A stretch of DNA of 64,000 nt from Cymodocea nodosa (Eukaryota; Streptophyta; Magnoliopsida; Alismatales; Cymodoceaceae): the NCBI GenBank assembly GCA_036874045.1, contig CM072340.1, positions 3,053,001 to 3,117,000 on the forward strand, given 5' to 3'. The position numbers and the translations under genes were made by a program. Positions 12,801 through 27,800 of this stretch are shown here, in pieces (position 1 is the stretch's first letter; each line of letters starts with the position of its first letter). Under the pieces are notes generated by a model. The model saw nothing but the letters and a program-made list of their open reading frames with translations, searched no databases and had not been told where the DNA came from.

Positions 12801-15800
12801 ACTAACTATGAAGGAAAGAATTTTCACATGTAAAGTTGACTATAGATAGAAATATATAAAATAAAAGGATTCATATAGCCGACCTCATGTAGTAGGATTA
12901 ACATAGACTTTTGCTTATGTCTCCGAAGAGCATTTATGATTCTTGAATTTAGAAAGGATGTCAAATTTCTTCTTATGCTTAGATATGCATACTCATTTCT
13001 CTTTCTTGGGCAAATATTTTGCTTCAATGCTAGATGAAACCTTGTTGTGTTCTATGCTTGTGTAATTAAAATTAAAGTTCTAAATTTTTATGACATTGGA
13101 ATGAGGATTTCGAAACAGATAAGTGGAATTAATGGAAAGAAAGAAATGAAGGCATGTCCATGAATGGGTATGCGATTAAGACAGTAGAAATAACCTATTA
13201 TTTTTTATGCTTATAATCCACGGCACTCCATGAGGCGAGGAAGAAAAATGGAAATGTGCACGTCACAGCACTACTATACCCATTTTGCAAAACTGTGCAT
13301 GATAGTTGTAAATAATGAAAAAAAATAAAATAGAAGAAAAATTAAAATAAATACAACTACAACATCATTGCCATAACAATGGAAATGTAAAAAAATGAAA
13401 AATCCAACATAATAACAATTAAAAAATAAAAATGAAATGTTCCTGGCACTGTGTAAATGTCCCCTATCTTATTGATGTTGCTCATTTTTGTCATCCTTGC
13501 TGCAGGCTGCACTGTTTAATCATACAGAAATTGCATTCATTCTCATGGACTGTGGTGCTAGGCCAGATAGCAAGAATGCTCAAGGTACCTGTGCTTCGTA
13601 TCTGTTTGGAAACATTTTCATATGATTTAGGTTGAACATTGTAAATTCACATTTAAAGCTGGTAATAAACTCGCTGTAAATATGAACCAACCTTTCACAT
13701 GTTTCACATTGATAAGATCAATTTTCCAACAGAATTATATGTCAATTAGATTTTTATAGAAATGGTTGATTTTTTTTGAATAGTGAACTTCAGTTACTTT
13801 TCTTATCAAGTACTTATGAAATGGGGAAAGCCTACGTATGTTGGAGGTATATGTTGTCAATTAGTTTCTAGAAGCAGAAGGTTGTCATTTTTTGTGAATT
13901 ATGGATTTATTTTTCAATGCTGCAGAACAAAGTCAAGAAGTTATTTGAGAAAGGAAAAACTCATTGAAGTAAAGAATCTTGGAAAATGGGTGACAACTGA
14001 AAATACTGTTTTTCTGGACATTTGAGTCAATCTGCTTTAATGTTTTGTTCAAAATAATTCAAGAAGATTTGAAACTGCATAATCTAACACATCATTATTA
14101 AGGTGCCAAGGTGCTGGCACTTGGCACCTAGGTGTTGCCTAGGGCCCAATTTTTTATTTTCCTGAATATTTAGATATAGGCATTTAAGTTTTTATGTTTG
14201 ATTTTTTTTAACGTGAAAACATATGAGATGATGGAAGTTTGAGTATTTCATTAGCAAAGATGATGCTTCTATATATAGAGGTTATAAGGACATGATGAAT
14301 ACAACTCTAATGATATGAGGCTAAATCCATGACACAACCATAATAACATTTCTCTTCAAGCTAAAACATCTAACGTACAACAGATTTAATAACTCGACAA
14401 ACTTTAATATAATTGAAAACAACAAATACATAAAGAAACATAAGAATCAGTCGTAGCTATAGAAGCAACAAAATACTATAATAGTTGTTATAACGGAAGT
14501 AGCAATTAGAGAAATAATCTGACATAAATTTAGAAAAACTAAACTTAGGTAGTGTTGACACCCCATATTTGAGCATATATACATGCGATGGTGGAATTTT
14601 TCATTCAATACTTCAAGTGGTAGGGACAATTCAAAATAAGGCGAAATTTGCATTAATCAATGATTGGCACGTTTGAAATGTATTAGGAGTAGAGATACCT
14701 TACTTAACCTTGGAACTAGTTGCTGGAATAGTCAAGACACCTTACTTAACCTTGAAACTGGTTGTTGGAATAGTCAAGACACCTTACTTAACCTTGAAAT
14801 TGGTTGTTGGAATAGTCAAGACACCTTACTTAACCTTAAAACTAGTTGTTGGAATAGTTGGAATTCTGATACTATTTGTCAGTTTTTTCGATACTATTCA
14901 TTAGAATGTTAGACTAAGTCATCAACATTTTTGATCCAATAGTGGCCATTTGGTTTGGTTGTTTTTGATATTGTTCGTTGGAATGCTGACTAAGTCATTG
15001 ACATTTCTGATTTAGTAGTAGTTTGATTTTTTTTCAATACTATTTATCGAAATGTTGCATAAGTCATTAAAATTTTTGATTCCAATTGCTATCTTTTTAT
15101 TTTTTTTGATGAAGTTATCAAAATATTTGATCCAATAATTGCCTTTTTATTTTTTCTGATGACATCATTAGAATATTATCTAAGTCTTTAAAATATTTGA
15201 TTCTAATAGCTCTCTTTATTTTTTTTGATGATGTCATCAAAATGTTAATCTAAGTCATCAAAATATTTGGTTTTAGTAATTGTCTATTTTTTTTGATGAC
15301 ATCATCAAAATGTTAATTAGGTCATCAGAATATTTGATTTCAATAGTTGTCTCTTATTTTTCTGATTATGTTATCAAAATGTTGACTAAGTTATCGAAAC
15401 ATTTGATTTAGCGGTTGTCTTTGGTTTTTTTCTAATGACATAATTGATAAATTACCAATGAAAGTCCTGACTCTTTAACATTGCAAATCATTGACTGCCA
15501 ATTGGAAATTTTGATGGCTTACAACGTGGTTGAAGATTTAAGTATTTGTCTTGCATATGTCATTAGTTATCCAATAATTTCTTTAACTATTGACAAAGTT
15601 ATGACTTTTCAAAATCTTTTAAAAGAAATGGATCAACATAATAGCCTGTCACATCAAATTAGCTGTTGCTTACGTGGACCAATTGAGGATGGACATGTAA
15701 TTTTACGTTAGTCTTCTTCTAATAATTTTAATAGCTTGAAGTTTCTTACATCAAAGGCTGTAAATAGTAGGATGACATCTAGGAAGAAACAAAGGTTCTT

Positions 15801-18800
15801 GAAAGAGCAAGAGGTAGGGAGATCAATTGACTTGACTTGCTTGATTGCATTCTCCAAGTTTGAGATTTTTTGTAACATGAATTGCAACATTTGGTTAGGT
15901 GATGCAAGAATAGGGGGAATAGCAAGAGAGGCTGGAGAAAGAGTGGTATTGATCTCATATGCCTCTGAAATCGAAGGTATGACTAGAGTTGTCTAGGTAT
16001 CATTGAGCACCCTAGATGGTGGATATGCAAGAGGAGTTGAAACTATAGGAATAGTTTCAGGAATAGAAAACTTAACCAAATGAACTTCAACTTGTTCTTC
16101 TACATGCATGATGAGCATCATTTCGTACATCTACTACACAAGCTTGAATAGTAATTAGATCTTGCTCTTTATGAGGATAAAGCAATAGGAGAAGCCACTA
16201 TTGGTACTATTGTAGTTGAAACACTTGATGAGATAGCTGAGATCGTAGGATAAATAGTTTGAGAGGAAATTGGTCCTTGTTCTGTTAAAATATTGTTGAC
16301 CATAGGTAGCCCAACTTCTAGTTCCATACAAACTTGTGAAGTAAAAACCATTGGTCATGGAATTGGTTAAGAGACCATAGGAGGTCTTCCAGTTATTGTA
16401 GACAACTAGAGATGTAGAAACCACAATATCATCAATCATGGTGGAAGTAGAGATCTAGTGTGTTATTACTTTTGCTTTTGATCTAGTGATGATTAGATTG
16501 TGAGAAGTTGCTAGGTACCTATAAATAACCTATGATAAGACACATATGCATTTTTTATGTGGTTAAGTATAAACATCACATGTTTGAAACATGCTCTTCT
16601 TAATATTTTGTTTTAATCAAGATAACTTTATGGAGTCTAAGCATGTTAAAGTTTCTAATAGGATCTCTAGCAAAGTTATTAATTTCTGTAACTTTAAAAT
16701 TACAGAGCTAATGAGGGCCTCTATTGTCAAAGCTTTAATTCTTCTTTAAAAGAGAAGAAGAAGAGAAAGATAATTAAAGGAGTTACCACCTAATTTATTT
16801 GGAGAAAATTAGGAAAATCGAATTATGAGAAAAGCATTTTCCTTAAGAAATGGAAAAGCTAAGTTTGTGAACCATTAATTTGGATAAGTACTTAAAGTAT
16901 GCATGGGAAATGTGTTAGACACTCCATGTGTCTGATCATAGCTAACCTTTAGCTATCCTAATTATATTGTTAAAGCTCTAATTCTTCTTTAAAAGAGAAG
17001 AAGAGAGATAATTAAAGGAGTTGCCGCCTGATTTATTTGGAGAAAATTAGGAAAATCGAATTATATGAAAAGCATTTTCCTTAAGAAAAGGAAAAACTAA
17101 GTTTGTGAACCATTAATTTGGATAAGTACTTAAAGTATGCATGGGAAATGTGTTAGACACTCCATGTGTCCAACCATAGCTAACCTTTAGCTATCCTAAT
17201 TATATTTTAAAAGTATGTTCAAATATTATGTGAATGTTTGTAATGCAATCGTGCATGTGACATTTTGTTTAAACTTTATTTTAGGTATGATATTTATGTT
17301 CAAGAAATTACTTGATTTGTTGAATCATAAATTTAGTTAATAGAATCAAGTTGAATGAAGAATAGAAGAAGAAGAAAAAACACATCCTGTTTATCACTAC
17401 ATTTTGACTACATTGGAGGATCAAACAACAAGAAGAAGAATCAATGTTGAATTAAAGGAAACAAACCAAATCATACATTGAAAAGCCCTTCAAGAAACTA
17501 TATAGAAGTGAAGTTCACATAATTTGACATGAAAATTGATAATCGTGTGCTTAAACATGTCAAATGGGCTGCACTAGTGTAGGTCGGCCTGACCTAACCC
17601 ATAATGGGCTCTAGCTTTGTCTTGATTTAAAAAATCAAGTTGGGTTGGCCTATATAAATTTTCAATTTTGGCTTGTGGGTTGGGTTGGGCTAGCCTATGG
17701 GTTGAACATCTTGTCGTTCATTTTTCGAATGTGTAAAAAATGCATAAAAAATGAACAATTTTCAAACATTTTTCCTTTAGAAAAATGACCGTTTGAAACA
17801 AACATTTTTTTGAACGTTGAAAAACATTTGTTATGAATGGTTTTTGAATGTTTTTCGTTTGTAAAAAATGAATGTTTTTCAACGTTTGGAAAACAAATGT
17901 TTGTTTGATAGATGGATAGAGGGAGGGAGAGAGAAATAGAGAGAGGAGAAGAAAAATGTTAGAGTTTTTAAATAGGAGAAAATGGTTAGAGTTTTCTTCC
18001 CAACTTATACTTATTTAATATTCTCTCTTTCTTTCACAAAATATACAAAATTTTCAAATTTTAGACTTTCAGCTTTCAAATTTCAACTCTTAACTCAACT
18101 TTTATCTTCAATTTGCAAAAATGATGCACAACTTTTATGAGTTCAACTTCAATAATGTTGTTGACGTTGATAACGATTTTCAACATTTCAACTAGAATAA
18201 CACCCAGTCTTAAACTATGACATATGAAACATCTTTATGTATTGCTACTAAACCTAATAGAAGATTTACTTTATGATCAAAGTTTATAATAAAGATGAAA
18301 GATATGAGAGATGACATTATAGTGGAGAGAGTTTATTATAATATTTGCAATGCGGATTTCTCTTGCAAAACTTCAAGTGATATAAATAATTTATTTAGAC
18401 ATTTAACTAATTGTTCATTTAAAAATCTTGAAAAAAATTAAATGATTCAAATACAAAATTTTAACATTGAAGATAATATAACATTTGAAATGTTAGAAAA
18501 CTACATGGTAAATTTGTTGTTTAAAATTATCTATTAATTTTGGTGATACTCAATATTTTCAAAATTATATTTCACAAGTTTATTATCCACAATTTAAAAA
18601 AATTTCTAGAAATACAACTAGAGAAGACATTATTGATTTTTATAATAAACTTAGAATGAAATTAATTAATATAATAGGTTCTATTAATACATCTATCATA
18701 TATATATCTAATATTTGAGATGGTAGAACTAAAGTAAGATATATTGTTGTTATTACACATTTTATTGATGATAATTAAATTTTACAAAAAAGATTAATAG

Positions 18801-21800
18801 GATTTAGAAGAATAAATCATTCATATAATGTTCAAAATATTTTTTCTATTATTATATAAATTTTTGAATTTTATAGAATTAAAGAAAAAGTAGGTAGTAT
18901 TACATTTGATAATGCTAGTTAATGCAACTATCTCTATATTTAAAAATAAATTAACTCTATCAAATGATTTTGATTTATTTCATTAAAAATGTGTATGCCA
19001 TATAATTAATCTTATAGTTTAAGTAGATGTTGAAGAAATAAAACTATTTATAGAATTAAAGAAAAGTAAGTAGTATTATGTTTGATAATGCACCTAGTAA
19101 TAATGCAACTATCCCTATGTTTAAAAATAAATTAACTCTATCAAATGGTTTTGATTTATTTCATTAAAAATGTATATGTCATATAATTAATCTTATAGTT
19201 TAAATAGATGAAGAAATAAAATTTTTTATAAAAAATATTAGAGCTACATTAGCTTATATTTTAACCTGTGATAAACATCAACAAAATTTTAATCATGTAT
19301 GTGACTCTTTTGATTTATTACATAAGACATTTACAATAAATATTTCTTATAGGTGGGATTCTTTATATTTAATGTTAAATAATTGTTTAACTTATAAAGA
19401 AGTTATAAAAACTTATTATAATGGTAGAATAGATGATAGTATAATACCGTTAGATAAAAATGATTTTGTAATAGTTAATTATTTTATTGAATTTTTAAAA
19501 CTATTTTATAATGCAATAAAACATTTATTAGAAATATATTATTCTACCTTTATTTATGCAATACACCATTTATATAACATTGCAAGAGTTTTTAATAATT
19601 ATGGTAATTATTCATTTTTTACACCTATAATTTTAAAAATAAAAGAAATTTTTTAAAATATTGGAATAATATAGCTATTTTATATACATTAAGTGCTTGT
19701 TTAGATCTTAAGACTAAAATAAAAGTTGTTAAAAAATTAATAATTGTAATACAAAATTGTTTAAATGTAAGACTTAATGTAATAATTGAAAATATAAAAG
19801 AAAGTTTAAATAATATGTTTGATTTATATGTTACAAAATATGGATCACAACAAATACAATGTACATCTTATTTATTACAATTATCATCGTCAATATTAGT
19901 TTATGATTTTAGTATATTTGTTGATTATAATAATTTTAGCTCAACAAATATGTAAGAATTAATTAATTTTAATAATACTAACCATAACTATTTAGTAAGA
20001 AATAATCTTAATTTTCTAGATTTTAACGTAATTAATTGGTGAAAACATAAAAATATACATTTCCTATTTTATCTTTAATGACTAAAGATTTATTAACAAT
20101 TCTAATTTCTTTGTAATATGAGAACAAACATTTAGTGTTAATAGTAATATATTAGATAATAGAAGAATAAAGTTAAAAATGATAGTTTAGAAGTTTTAAT
20201 TTGTGTTAAAGATTGAGAATTTATTCGTGTTTATGGACAACAAAATAACTTTACAAATGAATTTGAAAATTTAAATATTTGAATGTAATTATGTAAATTA
20301 AATGTAAAATTATTTGATGTAATATGTCATTTTCATAATAATTATAATGTAATTTTAATTTTAATTCATAAATAAAATAATTTATTTTAATTTTATGTCT
20401 TGTATTTGAATGTGTTGATGAATCATGAGTGATGACTTGATATTAATTTGTTGATGTATCGTGTATTTATAAATGAAATAATTTATTTCCTTTATGTTGA
20501 TTTATTCAAATATTATGATTTAATAATACTTAAATTTAATATAATATATTTATTAAAAAAAATTTAAAAAAATTTCATGAGCCATTTAATAACTTTAACC
20601 TTTAGAAGAATTGATCGATTAGAATGTTATTTAACTTATTTGATTTTCGAAGTAACGAAGTTTACGATTCATGAAGTTTGCATATTTTTTAATTTTTTAA
20701 CTTATGAAGTTTAACATTCGGAAAAAATGAAGAATTGGTCGATCAGAACGTTACGTTATTTAACTTATTTGATTTTTAAAGTAACAAAGTTTACATATTT
20801 TTTTTATTTTTATTTTTTTAACTTATAGAGTTTAATGTTCAAAAGAAATGAATTGATCGAAGGTAAGTTTGCTTATTAATTTTATTTTTATTCATTTTAT
20901 CCTTTGATCTAACATGGAACACACAAACGGTTGAACCACAACTTTTTATTATTTTTATTTTTTATCCTTCGATCAGATTGAATGGTGACTTCTAACTGAT
21001 CTAAGTTTGGATGACTTTTTATTATTTTTATTTTTTATCCTTCAGTCAGATTGAAAGTTATCTTCGGTTTGATCGAAGTGTGCATAACTTTTTTATTTTT
21101 TTTATTCTTTAATCATATCGAAGATTAACTTCGATTCAATTGAAGTTTAGGTAACGTTTTTTATTTTTATTCTTCATTTGAATTGAAGATTAACTTTAGT
21201 GTAACTTTTTTAACTTCAAATTGAAGATTAACTTCAATTCGAACGAAGTTTGCTTAGCTTTTTTATTTTTTTTATTCTTCGTTTGGATTGTAGATTAACT
21301 TCTTGAAGTTTACATAGCTTTTTTTATTTTTTATTCTTCGATTCAGTCGAAGATTAACTTCAATTTGATTGAAGTATGCATAATTATTTTTATTTTTTAT
21401 TCTTTGGTTGGACCGAAGGTTAACTTCGGTTCGATCGAAGCTTGCTATATATATATATTAATGTATTATGTATTTATGTTTTTATGTCGAAATACACATT
21501 TTTTTAGATAATTACATTTTTGCTTTACATTTTCATTTTTTTTAGACACTTATGTGTTGAATCTAAAATATTTTAATTTCATAATTTTCATTTCATTTTG
21601 GGTACTTATTTTTTTTTTTTAAAATTCTTTAATTTTCAACTTCTTAGATATATATATATATTTAAGTATCTAAAATATTTTAATTCTCCATCTTGACTTT
21701 TGTTGATATATATATAACAATAATAAGTTAAAAATAATCAATAAATAAAAATATAATATATAAAAAAATGTAAAAATTGCAAACAATAAATAAAATAAAA

Positions 21801-21853
21801 TAATTATAATAAATGAATAAATAAAAAGATAATAGAATACTAACAATATATAA

Positions 21854-21884
<31 letters not shown>

Positions 21885-24800
21885 TAATGAACAAAATATT
21901 ATAATATATATTAATAATACTTAGATTTAATTGAATATATTTACTAAAAAATATATAAAATATTTTTTTTTTAAAAAAAATTATCTTATTACCATATGGG
22001 CAACCCTTAGGTTGGCTTGTAGGGGGTCCACAGGTTGGCCCAAGCTCAACATATATGGGTTGGGCCTACAACTTAGGTTGGGCTGGCTTGGAAAATTTTT
22101 TAAATTTTTTAGGTTGGCTCGTGTTAGGACCAGATGACTCATCAGAGAGGGAGTAAATAGTGATGTTAAAACTTATAGATACTATTTAAACTTTTATGAT
22201 CTGAGTTGTGATTTTAATTATGCAAAACAGGTAAATAAAATTATGCATGATGAGAAAGAAGAATGAAGATAGTAACATAGAAAATTTTACGTAGTTAACC
22301 TTTAATAATTAGTTCATCTTCAAGATACACTTTAAACTTTATTATCAATTTAACTTACACACTTACTTTTAGGTTAAAACAAGAAATAACCAATTACTTG
22401 AACTTTTAGATCAAAACTATAACCTACAACACTTGAAGTTTTCTAGTAGAAATTTCAACAAACCAAATAACAATAGAGCTCAAAGCTTTGAAACAATAGT
22501 GATAAGTTATTGCCAAAGGCATCATCTTCATCTGCCTACACTAGATGTTAAAGATCTAACCTATAGAGATTGGTATGTTGATGATGCTGTTATTATTTTA
22601 TGAATGTTGTCTAGTATGGAGTCATTTGTTGCTTGCAGTGTATCCAAGCTACATCTAGTTCGAGAGATGTGGGTTACTCTACGATAGATGTATGGTTATG
22701 AAAAAAACATATCCAAAGTTTTTCAAATTTATGAAGAATTATTTTATATCAGGGGGAAAGAAATTGTAAGATCATTATAGTGCATTCTATGGATTAATAA
22801 ATGAGTTGAACATTTATCAACCTCCCACTATGGACATTTCCACCTTTCTTCGATATCAGGAAGAACTTGTTGTTGCCTTTTATCTCACCAATTTGAATCT
22901 CGAGGTTGCTTCTCAAATTCGGAGACTTGTTTTGAGTGCTGATGATATGCTAGATTTGCATGAAACCTTTGCCAAAGCTTTGCATGCCTCTACTTAGTCT
23001 TCCTCTCACTCTGTTATCGATCAAGTTGCCCTTGTTACTTCTAGCAGTAGGGGGCGTGGACAAGGCTTTGGAGGATGTAGTGATTGCTAGTGTCCCAAAT
23101 GTCAATGGTGTGGTAAGTTGGGACATTGCTTTGAAAAATGTGAGACAAATTTCCTCATCTTAGGCCATCACTTTGCACATATTGCAACCTCAATTGGGAG
23201 GATAGGAGGTGTAGACTGTTCTAGCATACCTGGACCTACTATCACCATCCTATAGGTTGACTATGATCATCTTATTTAGACTCAATGGTTAAAATCTACT
23301 ACCATGAGTGCGCAGACTCTGTCTAAGCATCCTAGTATAGGTATTCCAAATGCCTTGATTGCTTTCATTGATGATTTCTGGATAATAGATTCGGACGCTT
23401 CATCTCATATTTTAGGTACTTATAGCCTTTTTAATTGGTTGATGTCCATATCAAATAAATCTTCTGTTACCATAGTCGATAGCCGTTTATGTCTTGTATC
23501 TAGTCACAGGGAAATATAGGCTTTCTTTTAGATATGATAGAACAATGTTCTTTACGTTCTCAAGTTTTTCTTCAACTTGCTATCCATAAGTGTCATTACT
23601 GTCTAATTGTTATGTAAAGCCACTTTCTATCATTTTTATTATACTTTTCAGGACTTACAGACAGGTTAGAGGATTGGTTTAGGCATAAGAATCTTAATGG
23701 GGCATACCTGTTGGTCTGTGATTATGTTCCTCGTGGCTTGATAGTATGCATGTCCAATGGAGACTCTTCTTTTATGTGGCATTGTTGGTTGAGTCACCCT
23801 TTTTTTAAGAAGTTTCATCAAACTCTTTCATAGGTGTCTGTATCTTCTTTTAATTGTAAGGCTTGTCAGTTTGGGAAGCACACCCATGCTACCTTTAATC
23901 ATTTGCGTCTTTTCTTGTCGTGCAACAAATTTGATTTAGTCCATTGTAATGTTTGGGGCCCTAGTCGGGTTTCCTTTATTAGAGGTCACAAATATTATGT
24001 TGTATTTGTTGACGATTATTCTCGTGTATCTTGGGTTTATTTGTTGAAAGGTCATCATAGTGTTGTCAGTGTTTTTAAAGAATTTCTTCTTGAAATACAA
24101 AATCAATTCTTTATTTGCTTTAAAATTGTGTACATTGATAATGCTCTTGAGTTTATACAAACCTCTTTTCAATCTATTCGTTCTTTTGGAATTGTGCATC
24201 AAACCACTTGTTTACATATTTCTTAACAGAATGGTATTGCAGAATGGTGTCCACATATATTGACACATTTTAGATGTAGCTCGGATTCTCATGTATGGAA
24301 CCAAAGTTTCTAAATACTTATGGTTCAATGCTATTTTCATTGCTACCTACCTAATCAATCGAATGCCCTCTTCCTCCTTAGGGGAAGAAATTTTTCTTCA
24401 TCGCCTTTTCCTTGATAAAGAATTATTTCCTATAACTCCCAAGATTTTTAGATGTGTTACATTTACTTAAGATTTATCTCTTGGTTTTGACAAATTATCT
24501 CTTCAAACGTTCAAATGTGTTTTTGTTAGGTATTTTCTAACCCAAAAAAGGTATCGTCTCTATCATTCTTTTACTAAGAAATATTATGTTTCTATAGATA
24601 TCACCTTTTTTGAATCCCAATTCTATTTTGACAATGTCAATGAATCTCCTCCACTTCTTGACAAACACCTATCCACCCTTACTCCTAGTCCTCTTGAGAT
24701 TAATCATGACTCTCCTACTTCTTCCATTGAGTTAGAGTCTAGACATACATACCATCAACAACCACTTTAGGTATATAGTCGAAGATTGCACCCACCTTCC

Positions 24801-27800
24801 GTTGAACATTCTGATGTGCCTAAGTCAACCTCCACTCCTGAATGTGAGTCTGCTTCCATTTTGCCTACTGATGACTTGTTGATTGCCCTTTGCAAAGGGA
24901 CTTGAGCATGCACTTATCATCCTTTATTCAATTTTATTTCTTATGATAACTTTAACTCTACGTTCTGTGATTTCGCTCTTGCTATTTTCATCGTGGATTT
25001 ACTTAGGAATGCTATAGAAGCTCTTCAAGTTCCTCATTGAAAGACAGCTATGGATGAAGAGATGGATGCCTTGTTGACTCGTGGCACTTGAGATTTGGTT
25101 CTATGTCCTGAAAAGACAAATGTAGTCTCTTGTGGATGGGTTTTCACCATCAAACGGAAGATTGATGGCATTGTAGATCGGTGCAAGGCTTGGCTGGTTT
25201 CTTAGAGTTTTTCTCAAGAGTATGAGGTAGACTATTTGGAAACTTTTTCTCTTATGACACGACTTGATTCTATACGAGTTCTTTTTGTGGTAGTTAATCA
25301 GTCTTGGTCTTTGACACAACTTGATGTGAAAAATGCATTCTTTTATGGGGATTTGGATGAGTAGGTATTTATGGACCAACTTCCTAGGTATGTTGTTTAG
25401 GAGGAGTCTCAGGTGTGTTTTCTTAATAAGGTCATCTATGGACTTAAATGGAGTCTTAAGGTTTGGTTTGAAAAATTCAACAATGTTATGTGGAATAAGG
25501 GTTTTGATAGTTGTAGAGTTGATCACTCTCTTTTTATCAAACATATCTTACAAGATGTTGTCATTTCTACTATATATGTTGATGATATGTTATTGACAGG
25601 TAGTGACATAAAGAACATTGATGAGATAAAGTGTTTTCTTCATTAGAATTTTACTAGAAAAGATATAGTAACACCTTAATATTTCTTAAGAATCGAGTTT
25701 GTATTCTCCAAGGGATGTCTTTCTTTATCTCAAAGGAAATATGCATTTGATCTTTTGAAAGAAATAGATCTTGAGGGTTGCAAACCTGAAAGCACTCCTA
25801 TTGAGCCTAACTACTTTTTTTAAGAGGAGAACACTCTTCTATATGATCAACCAGGGTAATATAGAAAACTTATTGGGAAACTCATCTATTTAAGTGTCAC
25901 TAAACTTGATATTTCCTATGTTGTTAATCTCCTTAGTTTATGCATGCTCCACATGAGATTCATTGGTAGAAGTAGTTTAGGTCTTATCTTATATAAAAAA
26001 GACTATTGTAAAAGGTCTTCTATATGGAAAGCATTGATACTTACAGATTGAAGGTTTTGTCGATGTTAGATATGCTAGTGATCAAATTGATAGAAAATCC
26101 ACTTTTCACTACCTAACATTTCTTGGAGGAAATCTGGTTACTTAGCGTAGTAAGAAACAGAACGTTGTCTTAAAGTCTAGTGTTGAAGTTGTGTATCAGG
26201 TCATGTCTAATGCTACATCTGAACTCATTTGGTTAAAGACCTTGATGTAAGAGTTGGAGATTGGTAGATGTGGTCCTATATCTCTACATTATGATAATCA
26301 AGCTATCATATACATTGCTAGTAATCTTACTTTTCATGAAAGGACCAAACATGTAGAGGTTGATTGTCACTTTATTCGAAACAATATTTTAAGAAGAGTC
26401 ATATCCACTCCTTTTACTCACATTGGAGATCAACTAGTAGATGCTTTGACAAAAGGACTTAGTTTAGGTGTGATTGAAAAATTCTATAACAATTTGAACC
26501 TGTTAGATATCTACAGTTCAACTTGAGAGAGTGTTAGTTTTGGTGTCCCTCTTTATCAATCCATTTACTTGTAAATGGATATCTATTTAGTGTAAGGTAT
26601 ATTTACCCATCTGTTATGCAATAGAAAGGAGGTTTCTTTCATTTTAAACTCCAACTATGGCTCAGTTGAAGTAGAACAAGGAGAAATGAGTATGTAAAGT
26701 TAAAGTCAAAGTTTGTCTATTTGTATCTGTTTCCCCTAACATTTTTACGAGGGTGATGGTGTTTAACACTACAAAGGTAGTGTGGGATTGATTGAAGGAG
26801 GAGTTTGTAGGAGATGAGAGGATAAAAGGTATGAAAGTTTTAAATTTAATCAAGGAGTTTGAGTTATTGAGGATGAAAGACTCAGAAACTATCCAACAAT
26901 ATTCCGATAAACTCCTAACTATTGCTAACCAAGTAAGACTCTTAGGATCTGATTTTTCAGATTCAAGGATAGTCAAGAAAATCTTGGTAACTGCCCTAAA
27001 AAAATACGAGGCTTCTATTACAACTCTTGAAAATACAAGACCTCTCTAAGATTACTTTGGCAGAACTCCAAAATGTCCTTCAAGCTTAGGAGCAAAGGAG
27101 GTTAATGCACCAAGAATCTGTAACTGCATGAGCCTTATTTGTGAATCATTATTTTTGGAAGAAATCAAAACAAAAGGGACAGAAAAGTCAGGAAGGAGTC
27201 AAGATAGAGTCTGGAATAGGGTCTAGTAAGAATAAGCAAAACAAAACCTATCCATCGTGTAAACACTGTGGAAAGAAGGGACATGCATCTTTCAAATGCT
27301 GGAAGAAGTCTGATGCCAAGTGCTCAAAATGCAATCAGATCGGTCATGAAGCTTTGATTTGTAAATCAAAGAATCGACATAAAGATACTGCACAATAAGA
27401 GGAGCAACGCCAAGAGGATGAGGAACTCTTCACTGCAATGGCAACTTCACTTATGAGTAACTATTCAAAAGGATCTTGGTTCATAGACAGTGGATGCACA
27501 CATCATATGACATCTGAAAAAAATACTTCTCAAGGATTTTTGTCAAATGCAAGGCACAAACATCAAGATAGGAAATGGAGACTTTATGAAAGCTAAAGGT
27601 AAAGGAAATATATTTCTACCAGTTCAGTTAGGTAGGAATCAATGCTCTCTATATTCCTAAATTTGATCAAAATTTATTAAGTATAGGGCAATTAATTGAG
27701 GAGGGTTTTAAAGTGTTCTTTGAAGATCATTACTGCACTGTATATGATTCAGAGAAATCTGAGATTTTCAAGGCACCTATGGTAGGTAGAAGTTTCTCTA

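Larger units (their letters stand above)
14553..17206 (+). mobile_element. Possible Tat/Ogre-type Gypsy LTR and leader remnant
   Basis: Starts TGTTGACACCCCATATTTGA, which recalls the LTR start of plant Tat/Ogre elements. It later contains GGAGTTACCACCTAATTTAT and GTGTTAGACACTCCATG, which recall the leader after such LTRs. There is no gag or pol. The region is rich in tandem repeats. Open frames at 15481-15996 and 16155-16439 show no family I know. The attribution is from memory of repeat sequences and is weak. Confidence 0.3.
17575..22126 (+). mobile_element. hAT2, second hAT element (decayed)
   Basis: Encloses a recognisable hAT transposase. The left end TAGTGTAGGTCGGCCTGACC and the right end, reversed (TAACACGAGCCAACCTAA), share GCC(T)RACCTAA. 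Both ends sit in GGGTTGGGC/GGCCCAA-rich arms common to plant hATs. Exact ends and the 8-bp duplication could not be fixed. Confidence 0.6.
22541..26653 (+). mobile_element. Copia C, LTR retrotransposon without a visible 5' LTR
   Basis: gag-PR-IN-RT-RNase H in Copia order, then a purine tract and a 3' LTR. It belongs to the same subfamily as Copia B. No 5' LTR or primer site was found left of gag. Confidence 0.85.

Noticed and set aside
13927..14025. Alternative host exon after TGCTGCAG
   Set aside because: The sequence does not continue the ankyrin protein, and exon d joins exon e in perfect phase.
14699..14866. CRISPR-like array
   Set aside because: Units are directly tandem with no spacers, and the genome is a plant nucleus.
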